Assembly (NCBI GenBank): GCA_029945945.1
Contig: JAQSDM010000005.1
Location: 620,001 to 684,000, forward strand
Reading direction: 5' to 3'
DNA from: Algoriphagus sp.
GTDB lineage: Bacteria > Bacteroidota > Bacteroidia > Cytophagales > Cyclobacteriaceae
Length of the DNA stretch: 64,000 bases
Shown here piece by piece: positions 37,935 to 47,457 of this stretch. The notes below the pieces were generated by a model. The model saw only the letters and a program-made list of their open reading frames with translations. It was not told where the DNA came from and made no database searches. The translations under genes and the position numbers were made by a program. The stretch's first letter is position 1. The number at the start of each line of letters is the position of its first letter.

Positions 37935-38159
37935 CGGGTATATTTGAATTAGTTTTTAGTATGGTAACTCCAACTGATTCATCGGACCGATAATATGATC
38001 AAATCCGTTGATTGTCATAGGATTATCAATTTCGAAAGTCTTATTTATTTTAATTTAAAAGTATTTTAGTATCGAACAAATCTTTTCCTCTTTCAAAAAG
38101 TGGAGAGGAATAATCCCTAAAATCAGAAATTAAAATTCTGATTACTCAGGTAAGTCCTT

Positions 38160-38405
38160 TCCAATAAATCCCATTCTCCAATCTCTTAATCCCCAGGAAG
38201 AGATTGCTTCGGGCTGGTAGTTCATATTTGTACCCAATTGATTTGGACTCAGGCTTCGCATTGACGTTCCTTAATTCCCAATCACTCAATCTCCTAATCT
38301 CTAATCCCCAAGAAAAGATTGATTCGGGTGGGTATTATCTCTTTATCTCCCAATCTCTAATCTCTATTCTCTAAATCTCTTATTCTCTCAATCTCCCATT
38401 CTCAA
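38160..38405. repeat. heptad low-complexity repeat block (CTAATCT/CAATCTC type)
   Basis: From 38336 to 38405 the sequence steps in seven-base units close to ATCTCTA. Two 34-base direct repeats, 38187-38220 and 38302-38335, share 28 positions and start TAATCCCCA. The block ends one base before the stop codon of the phosphoesterase. It resembles the short tandemly repeated heptamers described in cyanobacteria and seen between genes of Bacteroidota. Confidence 0.7.
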
Positions 38406-38406
38406 C

Positions 38407-39213
38407 CTAAAGCGTATGCCCGTTCAAAATCATCCCGTCCTTCACCGTCTTTAGGTAAGTGATCGTCTTGCCGTCTTCACCGACTTCGCATACCCGAAAG
38501 CTTGGAAATGGATTGCCCCAGTTGCCGCCGAAGTGGCCTGACCAGAGATAAGGCTTTTTCTGATTGATCATAATCCCATCCACATCGTGGTCGTGCCCGT
38601 GAAAAGTGGCTTTGACGTTCGGATAGCTTGCGATCAGATCCAGCAAATCCCCGCAGGCTACACCGTGTCGGGTCCAGTCATTTTGAGAAATATGGACAAA
38701 AAGGAACACATGCGAAAGGCTCCGATATTCTTCCAGCATCGTTTTCGCAAAGTCGATATCTGCGCAGAGATATTCTCCGGCCTCGTTGGAACAGTTGAGC
38801 AGGACGACACCGAATCGGTCTTTATTGATGAAAGCATGATCTGCCGGCTGATTCCAGATGGAAAGCCAATCGGAATCGGAGATGCGATCGTGATTCCCTT
38901 TGGTGACATAATAGGAATATTTCAGGGTGTCGTACATTTTCTTCACTTCCGGCATCCATTTCGGTTCGTCATGAATCAGATCCCCGTTGAATACCACAAA
39001 ATCTACGTTTTCCTCCTTGTTGATCGCCTCGATCAGGTTTCGGTGCGAAGTCTCAAAATTTGTATTCGGCTGACCGAAGTGCCCGTCTGAGGCGGTGATG
39101 ATTTTGAGTTGGGTAGCCTTTTGGAAGCTCATTTTTCCGAAACTCATCAAGGGCACCGCTGTGATGGCTGAAGTGAGGAAACTGATTTTCCGGAGGAAGG
39201 GGCGACGATTCAT
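38407..39213 (-). CDS. Tat-exported calcineurin-like metallophosphoesterase
   Basis: A 268-residue periplasmic phosphoesterase. The N-terminus NRRPFLRKISFLTSAITAV is a twin-arginine signal. The dimetal site motifs appear in order: ASDGHFG (a variant of the usual DxH), FNGDLIHD, TKGNHDRIS, FVHISQND and FHGHDHDVDG. Substrates of this broad family include nucleotides, cyclic nucleotides and phospholipid headgroups; none can be chosen here. Heptad repeats flank the gene on both sides. Confidence 0.88.
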   Translation of the reverse strand: MNRRPFLRKISFLTSAITAVPLMSFGKMSFQKATQLKIITASDGHFGQPNTNFETSHRNLIEAINKEENVDFVVFNGDLIHDEPKWMPEVKKMYDTLKYSYYVTKGNHDRISDSDWLSIWNQPADHAFINKDRFGVVLLNCSNEAGEYLCADIDFAKTMLEEYRSLSHVFLFVHISQNDWTRHGVACGDLLDLIASYPNVKATFHGHDHDVDGIMINQKKPYLWSGHFGGNWGNPFPSFRVCEVGEDGKTITYLKTVKDGMILNGHTL

Positions 39214-39325
39214 TTTATTAAATTAAGAATTAAGAATGAAAAATTGGAGTGTTGATAATTATGAATAAAGAAAGGAGAATTAAGAATGGGAAAGGGAATT
39301 GAAGTGATCAACGTAAGTGGTTAGT

Positions 39326-39372
39326 CTCAGTGTTCAGTTGCAGTGTTCAATCACAGTGATCAGTTTTCAGAG
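39326..39372. repeat. CAGTGTTCA-type heptad repeats
   Basis: About six consecutive near-heptads (TCAGTGT, TCAGTTG, CAGTGTT, CAATCAC, AGTGATC, AGTTTTC) occur here. A similar run is found at 43268-43312, on the other side of the rhamnosidase gene. Confidence 0.6.
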
Positions 39373-39505
39373 TAATTTCAAATTTCCATCCTACCAGTAT
39401 TCAACAGGATACCCGCTTCTCTTTAATTCAGTAATCTCATTTCTTTTAATTATTTATCGCATTGCTGCAAGCAAAAAAATAAGAAAGGGTTGGGTTTTCT
39501 AAAAT

Positions 39506-39597
39506 ACCTGCAGTCGTCCGTGGACTTTCGTTTGTGGACGATTATCCGCATAATATCTTTCTTGTTATCTTCTGCTGGCAACCATGCGGATAATCAT
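39506..39597. repeat. REP-like palindromic element, copy C
   Basis: A perfect 12-base inverted repeat (GATTATCCGCAT at 39540-39551 and ATGCGGATAATC at 39584-39595) has a 32-base spacer containing CTGGCAACC just before the right arm. It is preceded by ACCTGCAGTCGTCCGTGGAC, the counterpart of the leading regions of copies A and B. The ATG in the right arm creates a spurious upstream start for the next gene. Confidence 0.8.
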
Positions 39598-39640
39598 TAA
39601 ATGCTATTTTACATTTTTATCATCCTATTGTAATCGACGT

Positions 39641-42600
39641 ATGAAAAAATTGTTCTCCAGTCTGTTGCAGCTGACTCTTTGCGCTCAGCTTTTCGCTCAG
39701 ACTCCCTTCAAAATTGCCAATCTAAAGACCGAATATTCCATCACTCCTTTGGGGATGGATGTAGAAAAACCTCGCTTCAGCTGGCAAATGCAGTCAGATA
39801 ATACCAAACGAGGACTTGGCCAGTCTGCTTATCAGATTCAGGTTAAAGATGAGTCGGGTAAAGAAGTCTGGAATTCCGGCAAAGTAACCGGCGATGTTTC
39901 TCTTGGAATCGATTATCAGGGTTTGGCACTTCAGCCCACTACCAAATACACGTGGGAACTCACGGTTTGGGATTTGGAAGGGAAAATGGGAAAGGCATCT
40001 TCCTGGTTTGAAACCGGGTTGATGAATCCATCGGAAGCTGCCTGGTCTGGCGCAAAATGGATTGGCGGAGGGGACGAGGACTTGGTTTTTTATTCGCATT
40101 ACTTTTCCGTGTACAAAATCCAATATGCCCTTCAGCTCGATGAGGCCTCCAAAAGTCAGAAAGCAAGTTTTGTATATGGAGCAAACGACTCCCGCTTGAT
40201 GGATAAAAACAAGAACATCATGGGTGTGGAAAATGGGAAAGATCAAAGCTATATCCGGTTGGAATTGGATTTGTCGGCCGTCGATGGATCGGAAACCGGA
40301 CTTGCCAAAACCCATATTTACCGGGTTGGATATACCAAGGATGACCAACCCAACATACCGATCAAAAGCCTGGAAATTCCACTTACTGAAATCAATCTGA
40401 GTACCAAATATCAACCGCATGAGTTTCGGATCGAGTCAAACTTTGGGGTTATCAACCTCTTTCTGAAAGAATACAGCCTTACCAAAAATGAAAAAATGGG
40501 ACAGGGTCCATTTGCCGGTACCGGAGTCAACCTGAACCCGGTCGGTGTGGGAAATGACTACATCAGTTTCCCGATGGTGGGAGATATTGGTTTTTACATC
40601 GAGACTGGTCAAAAGGCAAAATTCTCAAACGTTCAAGTGAGAAACTTCCGCTTTCCTTCCAATGCACTTTTCAAGGAGGACTTGAACACTTCAAGTTATC
40701 AGGGAATTTTCTCAGGATTCGGACCTGATGCAGGAATTCAGGTTTTCTCGGGAGGATATCTTTTAGAAGGAAAAGGAAAGAATTCCTTATTCCTTGCCGA
40801 TCCCAGCCGAAATTCGGTTCCAATGCTACGAACCACTTTCGTAGCAGAACCGAAGAAAATCACAAAAGCCAGATTGTATGTGACAGCACGTGGCATTTAT
40901 GAAATGTACCTCAATGGGCAGCGAGTAGGGCAGGATTACTTCAATCCCGGTCTGACTCAGTACAACAAAACGCATATGTACCAGACCTATGATGTCACCG
41001 AATTGGTGAAGTCAGGTCAGCCCAACGCGCTTGGTGCCTGGATAAGTGAAGGCTGGTGGAGCGGAAATAGTACCTTTTCCGGCGAAAACTGGAACTTCTT
41101 CGGAGACCGTCAATCGCTTTTGTCCAAACTCATCCTGACTTACGAAGACGGAAAAACCCAGACAATCGTATCCGAACCGGAAACGTGGAAGTTTTCCGGT
41201 GATGGACCGATCAAATACGGGAGTTTTTTCCAAGGGGAGGTTTATGACTCAAGAAAGGAAAGTAGGATAGCAGGATGGGCGACGGCAGCATTTGCAGACA
41301 AATCCTGGAAACCGGCAGTGGAAGTGCCTTTGGAAGGAACGGCCATGTTGGGAACTTTCGAAGGAAGGGGCGGGCCAACAACCTTTTCCTATGATGACCT
41401 GAAAATCATCGGTCAATTGGGCGATAATCCAAGAATCGTCAAGACACTGAAACCTCAACTTTTGGAGGAAGTTCGCCCGGGAGTTTTTGTTTATGACATG
41501 GGCCAAAACATGGTTGGGGTTCCCCGAATTCAAATCAAAAATGGCAAAGCTGGTCAGAAAGTTTATTTGAGATACGCAGAAGTCAAGTACCCAAATCTTC
41601 CGGAGCATGGGACGGAAGTGGGGATGGTCATGATGGAAAATATCCGGGCCGCACTAGCTCAGGATGTTTGGATACTAAAGGGCGGAGATGAAATCATCCA
41701 ACCGAGGTTTACTTTTCACGGATATCGATACCTGGAAATCACCGGCATTGAGAAGGCTGTTCCGATCGGGGAAGTGGAAGGTTTGGTGATCAGTTCGATC
41801 GGAGAGATCACTTCCTCTTACACCACTTCCAACGAACTGGTGAATAAGTTTTGGGAAAACATCACCTGGTCGTTGAGAGGGAATTTCCTTTCGATCCCGA
41901 CTGACACCCCTGCAAGAAATGAGCGGATGGGATGGAGTGGAGATATCAACGTTTTCGCAAAATCTGCAACTTATTTGGCGGATACCGATTTGTTTTTGAG
42001 AAGGCATCTGATAGCGATGCGTGATGTGCAGCGGGCGGATGGAAGATTTACAGATGTGGCTCCTCTCGGCGGTGCTTTTGGGGGAACACTTTGGGGAAGC
42101 GCAGGGATTGTGCTGCCTTGGGAAGTCTATCGTCAGTATGGGGATATTCAAGTGCTGAGGGAGCATTACGATGCCATGAAGCGCTATGTGGATTTCCTCG
42201 AAACCAAAGTGGATCCAAAGACCGGAGTCCTGAATGAGGGTCCATTGGGCGATTGGCTAAGTCCTGAAAATGCCAAAAACGACAATACAATGTTCTGGAA
42301 TGCTTACCAGGTTTACGATCTGGAGATTTTGGAAAAGACAGCAGAACTCCTGGGGAAAACTGACGATGCAGCCGATTTCAGAAAAAGAAGAGAAGCCAGA
42401 AAAGCGTTTATGAATCAGCGTTATCTGGATGCCCAAACCGGAAAATCGGTCAAATCCGGAGTGGTGGTAGCAGGATTCGGACCGCCACCTGCAGCGAGTG
42501 AATCTCAAGCCGGAAATCCGGTGGACACGCAAGCCTCCTATGCGATTCCTCTGGCAATGAATGCTGTCAATGAGGAATTAAAGCTAAAGGTTGCACAAAA

Positions 42601-43270
42601 TCTTGCCGCAACCGTGGAGCGGGAAAACTCAGATGACTCGGGAGTTTTGCGTCCGAAATATTCCCTGATGACGGGATTTATCGGGACAGCGGCAATCAAT
42701 GAGGCACTTTCAGAAAGCGGCAGACATGATCTTGCTTATCAGCTTTTGCAGCAGACAACCTATCCAAGTTGGCTGTATCCGGTCATCAACGGGGCAACAA
42801 CGATTTGGGAAAGATTGAATTCCTATACTGTAGACAAAGGCTTTGGAGGTAACAACAGCATGAATTCTTTCAACCATTACTCCTTTGGAGCGGTTGGCGC
42901 GTGGATGTATAATTATTCGCTGGGTATTCAGCGGGATCCTGAAGTTCCGGCTTTCAAGAAATTTATCCTAAACCCGACTCCAGACCCAACCGGAAAAATG
43001 AGTTTTGCAGCTGGCCACTTGGAAACGATGTATGGACGGATCGAAAGTAGCTGGAAGGTGGAAGGGGAAAAGCTTATTTACAAAGCGACTGTTCCTGCAA
43101 ACACAACCGCTACACTTTATCTTTCTGCAAGTTCAGTAAGTGAAATATCAGAAAGCGGAAAACCTGCAGACAAAGCAACTGGGATCAAATTCCTGAGAAT
43201 AGAAAATGGAAAGGCAGTCTTTGAGCTATCTTCAGGAACCTATGAATTTGGATCGAAGGTGATGAAGTGA
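39641..43270 (+). CDS. alpha-L-rhamnosidase, GH78
   Basis: Releases terminal alpha-L-rhamnose from plant or microbial glycans. From the ATG at 39641 the protein has 1209 residues and a clear signal peptide (KKLFSSLLQLTLCAQLFAQ). The frame is also open from 39584, but that ATG lies inside REP-like copy C and gives no signal peptide. The order is N-terminal beta domains (FSWQMQSDN, WELTVWDLEGKMG, KITKARLYVTARGIYEMYLN), then an alpha/alpha-barrel with the catalytic-region motif DTPARNERMGWSGD (Asp755, Glu761) and the late-barrel NSMNSFNHYSFGAVG, then a C-terminal beta domain. It is predicted periplasmic. No SusC/SusD pair adjoins it. Confidence 0.93.
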   Translation: MKKLFSSLLQLTLCAQLFAQTPFKIANLKTEYSITPLGMDVEKPRFSWQMQSDNTKRGLGQSAYQIQVKDESGKEVWNSGKVTGDVSLGIDYQGLALQPTTKYTWELTVWDLEGKMGKASSWFETGLMNPSEAAWSGAKWIGGGDEDLVFYSHYFSVYKIQYALQLDEASKSQKASFVYGANDSRLMDKNKNIMGVENGKDQSYIRLELDLSAVDGSETGLAKTHIYRVGYTKDDQPNIPIKSLEIPLTEINLSTKYQPHEFRIESNFGVINLFLKEYSLTKNEKMGQGPFAGTGVNLNPVGVGNDYISFPMVGDIGFYIETGQKAKFSNVQVRNFRFPSNALFKEDLNTSSYQGIFSGFGPDAGIQVFSGGYLLEGKGKNSLFLADPSRNSVPMLRTTFVAEPKKITKARLYVTARGIYEMYLNGQRVGQDYFNPGLTQYNKTHMYQTYDVTELVKSGQPNALGAWISEGWWSGNSTFSGENWNFFGDRQSLLSKLILTYEDGKTQTIVSEPETWKFSGDGPIKYGSFFQGEVYDSRKESRIAGWATAAFADKSWKPAVEVPLEGTAMLGTFEGRGGPTTFSYDDLKIIGQLGDNPRIVKTLKPQLLEEVRPGVFVYDMGQNMVGVPRIQIKNGKAGQKVYLRYAEVKYPNLPEHGTEVGMVMMENIRAALAQDVWILKGGDEIIQPRFTFHGYRYLEITGIEKAVPIGEVEGLVISSIGEITSSYTTSNELVNKFWENITWSLRGNFLSIPTDTPARNERMGWSGDINVFAKSATYLADTDLFLRRHLIAMRDVQRADGRFTDVAPLGGAFGGTLWGSAGIVLPWEVYRQYGDIQVLREHYDAMKRYVDFLETKVDPKTGVLNEGPLGDWLSPENAKNDNTMFWNAYQVYDLEILEKTAELLGKTDDAADFRKRREARKAFMNQRYLDAQTGKSVKSGVVVAGFGPPPAASESQAGNPVDTQASYAIPLAMNAVNEELKLKVAQNLAATVERENSDDSGVLRPKYSLMTGFIGTAAINEALSESGRHDLAYQLLQQTTYPSWLYPVINGATTIWERLNSYTVDKGFGGNNSMNSFNHYSFGAVGAWMYNYSLGIQRDPEVPAFKKFILNPTPDPTGKMSFAAGHLETMYGRIESSWKVEGEKLIYKATVPANTTATLYLSASSVSEISESGKPADKATGIKFLRIENGKAVFELSSGTYEFGSKVMK

Positions 43271-43312
43271 AAGTAGTCACAGTGCTCGTCATAGTAATCA
43301 GTCGCAGTGTTG
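43268..43312. repeat. heptad-like repeats downstream of rhamnosidase
   Basis: CACAGTG, CATAGTAATCAGT and CGCAGTGTTGA resemble the CAGTGTTCA run at 39326-39372, so the GH78 gene is bracketed by the same repeat family. Confidence 0.45.
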
Positions 43313-43408
43313 AACATCGGTGGTGAGTGGTGTTAAGCTTATAGTTTATTTCTTATTATCTGTGGAAATCCGTGAATTTTTCTGCGTTGATCTGCAGGAA
43401 ATAAAACC

Positions 43409-43446
43409 AAAATCCCCTCCGGAACTAACCAGAGGGGATTTTTTTT
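43409..43446 (+). terminator. intrinsic terminator between GH78 and purL
   Basis: A perfect 11-base stem (AAAATCCCCTC 43409-43419 with GAGGGGATTTT 43432-43442), a 12-base loop and a run of eight T residues. It lies between convergent genes and may work both ways. Confidence 0.88.
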
Positions 43447-43498
43447 GAATTTAAAATGGTGAATGAAGATTGCGGAATGATCGCGCAATCTCAAATCT

Positions 43499-46400
43499 CT
43501 AATCTCCAATTCTTTCTTCCACCCAAACCCGGGCATTCACAAACGCCTCCATCCAGGGAGTGAAATCATCCTGTCTTTCTGAAGGATAATGAGCCCAGTT
43601 CCATGGCTTCAGGCTTCGCTCGATATGTGGCATGATGGCCAGATGACGACCATCCGCGGTGGCGATTCCGGCTACAGAATAGTCCGAACCGTTTGGATTG
43701 CCGGGATAAGCTTCGTAGCTGAACTTCATGCTGATATGGTATGCACTTTCCGCTTTTGGAAGGGAGAATTTACCTTCACCGTGTGCCACCCAAACTCCCA
43801 ATCGCTGACCGCTCAGACTTCCGAGCATCACGCTCTCATTTTGAGGAACGGTTACATTCAAGAAAGTTGATTCAAACTTATGGCTGGCATTGTGTAGCAT
43901 TTTAGGTTTATGATCGTGGTCCGGAGTAACCAGTCCAAGTTCTACCATCAGCTGGCAACCGTTGCAAACTCCCAGACTTAGGGTATCGGGTCTTGCGTAG
44001 AAATTATCAAGAGCCTGTTTTGCCTTTGGATTGTAAAGGAAAGCGCCTGCCCAGCCTTTGGCCGAACCCAACACATCTGAGTTGGAGAATCCGCCTACGA
44101 AAACAATCATTTGAACATCTTCCAGATTTTCACGACCGGCAATTAGATCGGTCATGTGGATGTCTTTCACTTCAAATCCTGCCAGCCAAAGTGAATAAGC
44201 CATCTCACGATCGCCATTTACTCCTTTTTCCCGGATGATAGCGGCAGTTGCTTTTCCCTTGGAAGTTCTGAAAGGATCCAATCCGGACGTTTCGAAACTG
44301 CCTTTCCATCCTTCAGCAAATTCAAAAGATAAAGGTTGATTTTTATAGTTTTCAAAGCGGTCTTTGGCTAGTTTCTCTCCGCTTTGTTTTCTGTCCAATA
44401 GGTAAGATGATCTGAACCAAACATCACGAAGGTCAGCGATGTCTAACGAAAGATCTTTGCCTGCAAATTCAATTAATCCGGAATCTGTCACCTTTGCAAG
44501 TTCCACATAATCCACATCAGCTTCCACCAATAAGCTTTCTACCGCATGATCATCGGCTACCTGAATCAGAATTCCCGGATTCTCCGCAAAAAGTGCTTTC
44601 ACCAAATCCGGCTCACGCAAGCGATCCAGTTTAACTTTCAATCCTACGTTTTGAACCGGGAAACACATTTCCAAAAGGGCAGTTACTAATCCTCCCGAAG
44701 AGATATCATGTCCTGAGAGCACCCAAGTCTGATCAATAAGGTCCTGAATTGCAGTAAATGCCTTTGCAAAATATGCCGGATTTTTAACGTCCGGAGTTTC
44801 GGTGCCGATCTTATTCAATGCTTGATAAAAGCTTGATCCGGCCAGTTTGAAATTGTCCTTTGAAAAATCTATGTATAAGATTCTACTTCCTTTAATAGGT
44901 TTCAGGGCAGTTTTTACTGTCTTTTTGATGTCAGAACATTCACCCACGGTGGAGATAATCACCGTTCCCGGAGAATAAACAACTTTTCCGTCAGGGTATT
45001 TCTGAGTCATCGAAAGTGAATCTTTTCCGGTTGGAATATTCACACCCAACTCAATCGCAAATTCTGAAACTGCCTGAACAGCCCGGTAAAGTCTGTCGTT
45101 TTCGCCTTTGTTTTTGGCAGGCCACATCCAGTTTGCACTGAGGGAAACTCCGCTCAATCCGTCTGCAATCGGTGCAAAAATCAGGTTTGTCAGCGCTTCG
45201 GCAATCGCAAGCCTGCTTCCTGCTTCCGGATCTGCCAAAGCTGCAACCGGTGCATGCCCTATGGAAGTTGCGATTCCTTTGTTTCCGGTGTAATCTAGGG
45301 CCATTACCGCCACATCATTCAGCGGAAGCTGGATTTCTCCGACAGTTTGCTGGGTGGCTACACGGCCAGTTACAGATCGGTCAACTTTGTTGGTCAACCA
45401 ATCCTTACACGCAACAGCTTCCAGTTGAAGGACTTCATTGATATAGCCCCGGATCAGTTCGGGATTATAACTTGCCTCTTCGAAAGAAGCATTCTGGGTA
45501 TTATCCTCGAGGATCGTCTTTGGCGAAGAGCCAAACATATATGCCAAATCCCAGTCCACAGGCTTTTCTCCTGTTTTCTGATTTTCAAACTTGAAATGCA
45601 TATCTCCGGTCGTCTCGCCTACCACGTAAAAGGGAGCGCGCTCACGATCAGAAAGTTGCTGAAGTGTATCAATGTCTTTTTTGCCGACAACCAATCCCAT
45701 TCTTTCCTGAGACTCGTTTCCGATGATTTCCTTGGCAGAAAGGGTAGGGTCTCCGATTGGTAATTTATCGATATGGATTGTTCCACCAGTACTTTCTACG
45801 AGCTCAGACAGACAGTTCAAATGCCCGCCTGCCCCGTGATCGTGGATGGAAATGATTGGATTGTTATCGCTTTCGGCCATCGCACGGATGACATTGGAAA
45901 CCCTTTTTTGCATCTCCGGATTGGAGCGCTGAATGGCATTGAGTTCGATCGCGTTGGAGAGTTCTCCGGTATTCAGGGAAGAAACCGCAGAACCTCCCAT
46001 TCCGATGCGGTAGTTGTCACCACCCATGATCACGATTTGATCACCTGCTTTTGGCTCAGATTTTTTGGTGTATTTGGCATTGGTGAAGCCAACACCGCCG
46101 GCTAGCATGATCACTTTGTCGAAGCCGTATTGCTTGCCTTCTTCCTCATGCTCAAAAGTCAAAACTGATCCTGCGATCAGTGGCTGACCAAATTTGTTTC
46201 CGAAATCTGAAGCTCCGTTGGAAGCTTTGATCAGGATATCCATCGGAGTTTGGTAAAGCCAGGGACGCTCATTCAGACTGTTTTCCCAGCTTCTCCCTTT
46301 TTCCGACCGGGAATAAGAAGTCATGTAGACGGCAGTTCCTGCCAGAGGAATGGAGGCAGTTCCGCCGGCCAATCTATCCCGGATTTCTCCGCCTGCCCCG

Positions 46401-47185
46401 GTTGCAGCACCATTGAATGGCTCCACAGTAGTAGGGAAGTTATGCGTTTCAGCTTTCAGCGAGATCACCGTGTCGATTTCACGGGTTTCGAAAAAGTCTG
46501 CCTGATGCTGGGTTTTTGGTGCGAATTGCTGGGCTTTTGGTCCGGTGACAAAAGCCACGTTGTCCTTGTAAGCGGAAGCGATTCGGTTGGGGTGTTTCTT
46601 GGAAGTCTCTTTGATGAGTTGGAAAAGCGTCATTGGCTTTTCGGTTCCATCTATTATAAAGGTACCGTTGAAGATCTTGTGCCGGCAATGCTCGGAATTA
46701 ACCTGGCTGAATCCGAAAACTTCCGAATCAGTAAGATGCCGGCCGAGTTGGGTGGAGACATTATCCAGATAGTCAACTTCTTCCTGACTCAGCGCAAGAC
46801 CTTCTTTTTTGTTGTAAGCGGCAATATCGGTGACAGCCTGAATTTTTTCCGGCTCCAGATGAATATCAAATATTTCCTGATCCAGTCCATCGTATTCCTT
46901 TTGGAGCATCGGGTCTAGTTGATCACCTTCGGAAAGCGGAGAAAATTCCTCGATTCTCAGGATTCCTCTGATTCCCATGTTGACCGTGATTTCGACCGCA
47001 TTGGTGGACCATGGGGTAATCATTTCTTTCCTTGGGCCTGAGTATTTTCCTGATAACGAGAGTCCCGGGATCAGTTTAGCTTCTGCGAAAAGCCAGGAAA
47101 GCTTTTCGATATCTTCAGTTGCAAAAGGTTGAGGGGAATGAACAGCGTAAACGAGTTTTAGAGGGGATTCAAAGAAGAAAATCAT
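43499..47185 (-). CDS. purL: phosphoribosylformylglycinamidine synthase (single-chain)
   Basis: Fourth step of purine synthesis: FGAR plus glutamine and ATP to FGAM. The 1228 residues correspond to the large single-chain PurL, with N-terminal PurS-like, linker, two AIRS-like synthase halves (NSEHCRHKIFNGTF, IPTGKDSLSMTQKY, VLSGHDISSGG) and the C-terminal class I glutamine amidotransferase. That domain carries the nucleophile Cys1074 in LSLGVCNGC and the end PHIERSLKPWNWAHYP with His. A promoter-like element lies at 47206. No other pur genes adjoin it. Confidence 0.97.
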   Translation of the reverse strand: MIFFFESPLKLVYAVHSPQPFATEDIEKLSWLFAEAKLIPGLSLSGKYSGPRKEMITPWSTNAVEITVNMGIRGILRIEEFSPLSEGDQLDPMLQKEYDGLDQEIFDIHLEPEKIQAVTDIAAYNKKEGLALSQEEVDYLDNVSTQLGRHLTDSEVFGFSQVNSEHCRHKIFNGTFIIDGTEKPMTLFQLIKETSKKHPNRIASAYKDNVAFVTGPKAQQFAPKTQHQADFFETREIDTVISLKAETHNFPTTVEPFNGAATGAGGEIRDRLAGGTASIPLAGTAVYMTSYSRSEKGRSWENSLNERPWLYQTPMDILIKASNGASDFGNKFGQPLIAGSVLTFEHEEEGKQYGFDKVIMLAGGVGFTNAKYTKKSEPKAGDQIVIMGGDNYRIGMGGSAVSSLNTGELSNAIELNAIQRSNPEMQKRVSNVIRAMAESDNNPIISIHDHGAGGHLNCLSELVESTGGTIHIDKLPIGDPTLSAKEIIGNESQERMGLVVGKKDIDTLQQLSDRERAPFYVVGETTGDMHFKFENQKTGEKPVDWDLAYMFGSSPKTILEDNTQNASFEEASYNPELIRGYINEVLQLEAVACKDWLTNKVDRSVTGRVATQQTVGEIQLPLNDVAVMALDYTGNKGIATSIGHAPVAALADPEAGSRLAIAEALTNLIFAPIADGLSGVSLSANWMWPAKNKGENDRLYRAVQAVSEFAIELGVNIPTGKDSLSMTQKYPDGKVVYSPGTVIISTVGECSDIKKTVKTALKPIKGSRILYIDFSKDNFKLAGSSFYQALNKIGTETPDVKNPAYFAKAFTAIQDLIDQTWVLSGHDISSGGLVTALLEMCFPVQNVGLKVKLDRLREPDLVKALFAENPGILIQVADDHAVESLLVEADVDYVELAKVTDSGLIEFAGKDLSLDIADLRDVWFRSSYLLDRKQSGEKLAKDRFENYKNQPLSFEFAEGWKGSFETSGLDPFRTSKGKATAAIIREKGVNGDREMAYSLWLAGFEVKDIHMTDLIAGRENLEDVQMIVFVGGFSNSDVLGSAKGWAGAFLYNPKAKQALDNFYARPDTLSLGVCNGCQLMVELGLVTPDHDHKPKMLHNASHKFESTFLNVTVPQNESVMLGSLSGQRLGVWVAHGEGKFSLPKAESAYHISMKFSYEAYPGNPNGSDYSVAGIATADGRHLAIMPHIERSLKPWNWAHYPSERQDDFTPWMEAFVNARVWVEERIGD

Positions 47186-47205
47186 GTCCTTTGGCTGGTA
47201 AGATG

Positions 47206-47237
47206 CAAAGGTAAGGATTTGGGATTTAGATTGGAAA
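47206..47237 (-). promoter_or_regulatory. Bacteroidota-type promoter of purL
   Basis: On the minus strand TACCTTTG (47206-47213) matches TAnnTTTG, with TTTC about 20 bases upstream (47234-47237). The implied start near 47199 leaves a leader of about 14 bases before the ATG at 47185. No PurR-like or purine-riboswitch structure fits in so short a leader. Confidence 0.5.
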
Positions 47238-47457
47238 TTGAATGATTGGGAAAATGATTTGAGGTTGGAAGGAGGGAAGTGAGAAGGACCGAAGACGGGA
47301 GACGGAAGAGTGAAGAAAATTCCCAGCCACTATTCACCTAATCCCCAATCAATCCTTATGAGTTTGCTTTCCGCCACGGCGGACGAGTTGCCTTGTTCCT
47401 CAGCTCGCAAAGACGTTCTCCATTCTCTTTTCTCTTTATCACTAAATCTCGAATCTC

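Larger units (their letters stand above)
37797..38406. other. gene-free stretch: inverted-repeat boundary, hairpin and heptad repeats
   Basis: The 610 bases hold, in order, the GC-rich boundary (37858-37874), a long imperfect hairpin (37885-37934), AT-rich sequence without features, and a heptad-repeat block (38160-38405). I found no coding frame. Confidence 0.55.
39214..39640. other. gene-free stretch with heptad repeats and REP-like copy C
   Basis: AATTAAG heptads at 39224-39245 and CAGTGTTCA-type heptads at 39326-39372 are followed by AT-rich sequence and then REP-like copy C (39506-39597). The two flanking genes diverge, so both promoters must lie here; none was placed with confidence. 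Confidence 0.5.

Noticed and set aside
38160..38405. CRISPR-like array
   Set aside because: The units are heptamers and two loose 34-base repeats, with no regular repeat-spacer pattern and no cas genes.
39584..39640. N-terminal extension of the rhamnosidase from the ATG at 39584
   Set aside because: The ATG belongs to the REP-like palindrome, and the start at 39641 yields a proper signal peptide.
44993..46918. Long plus-strand frames opposite purL, up to 222 residues
   Set aside because: They lie antisense to a fully conserved enzyme and have no recognisable domain.
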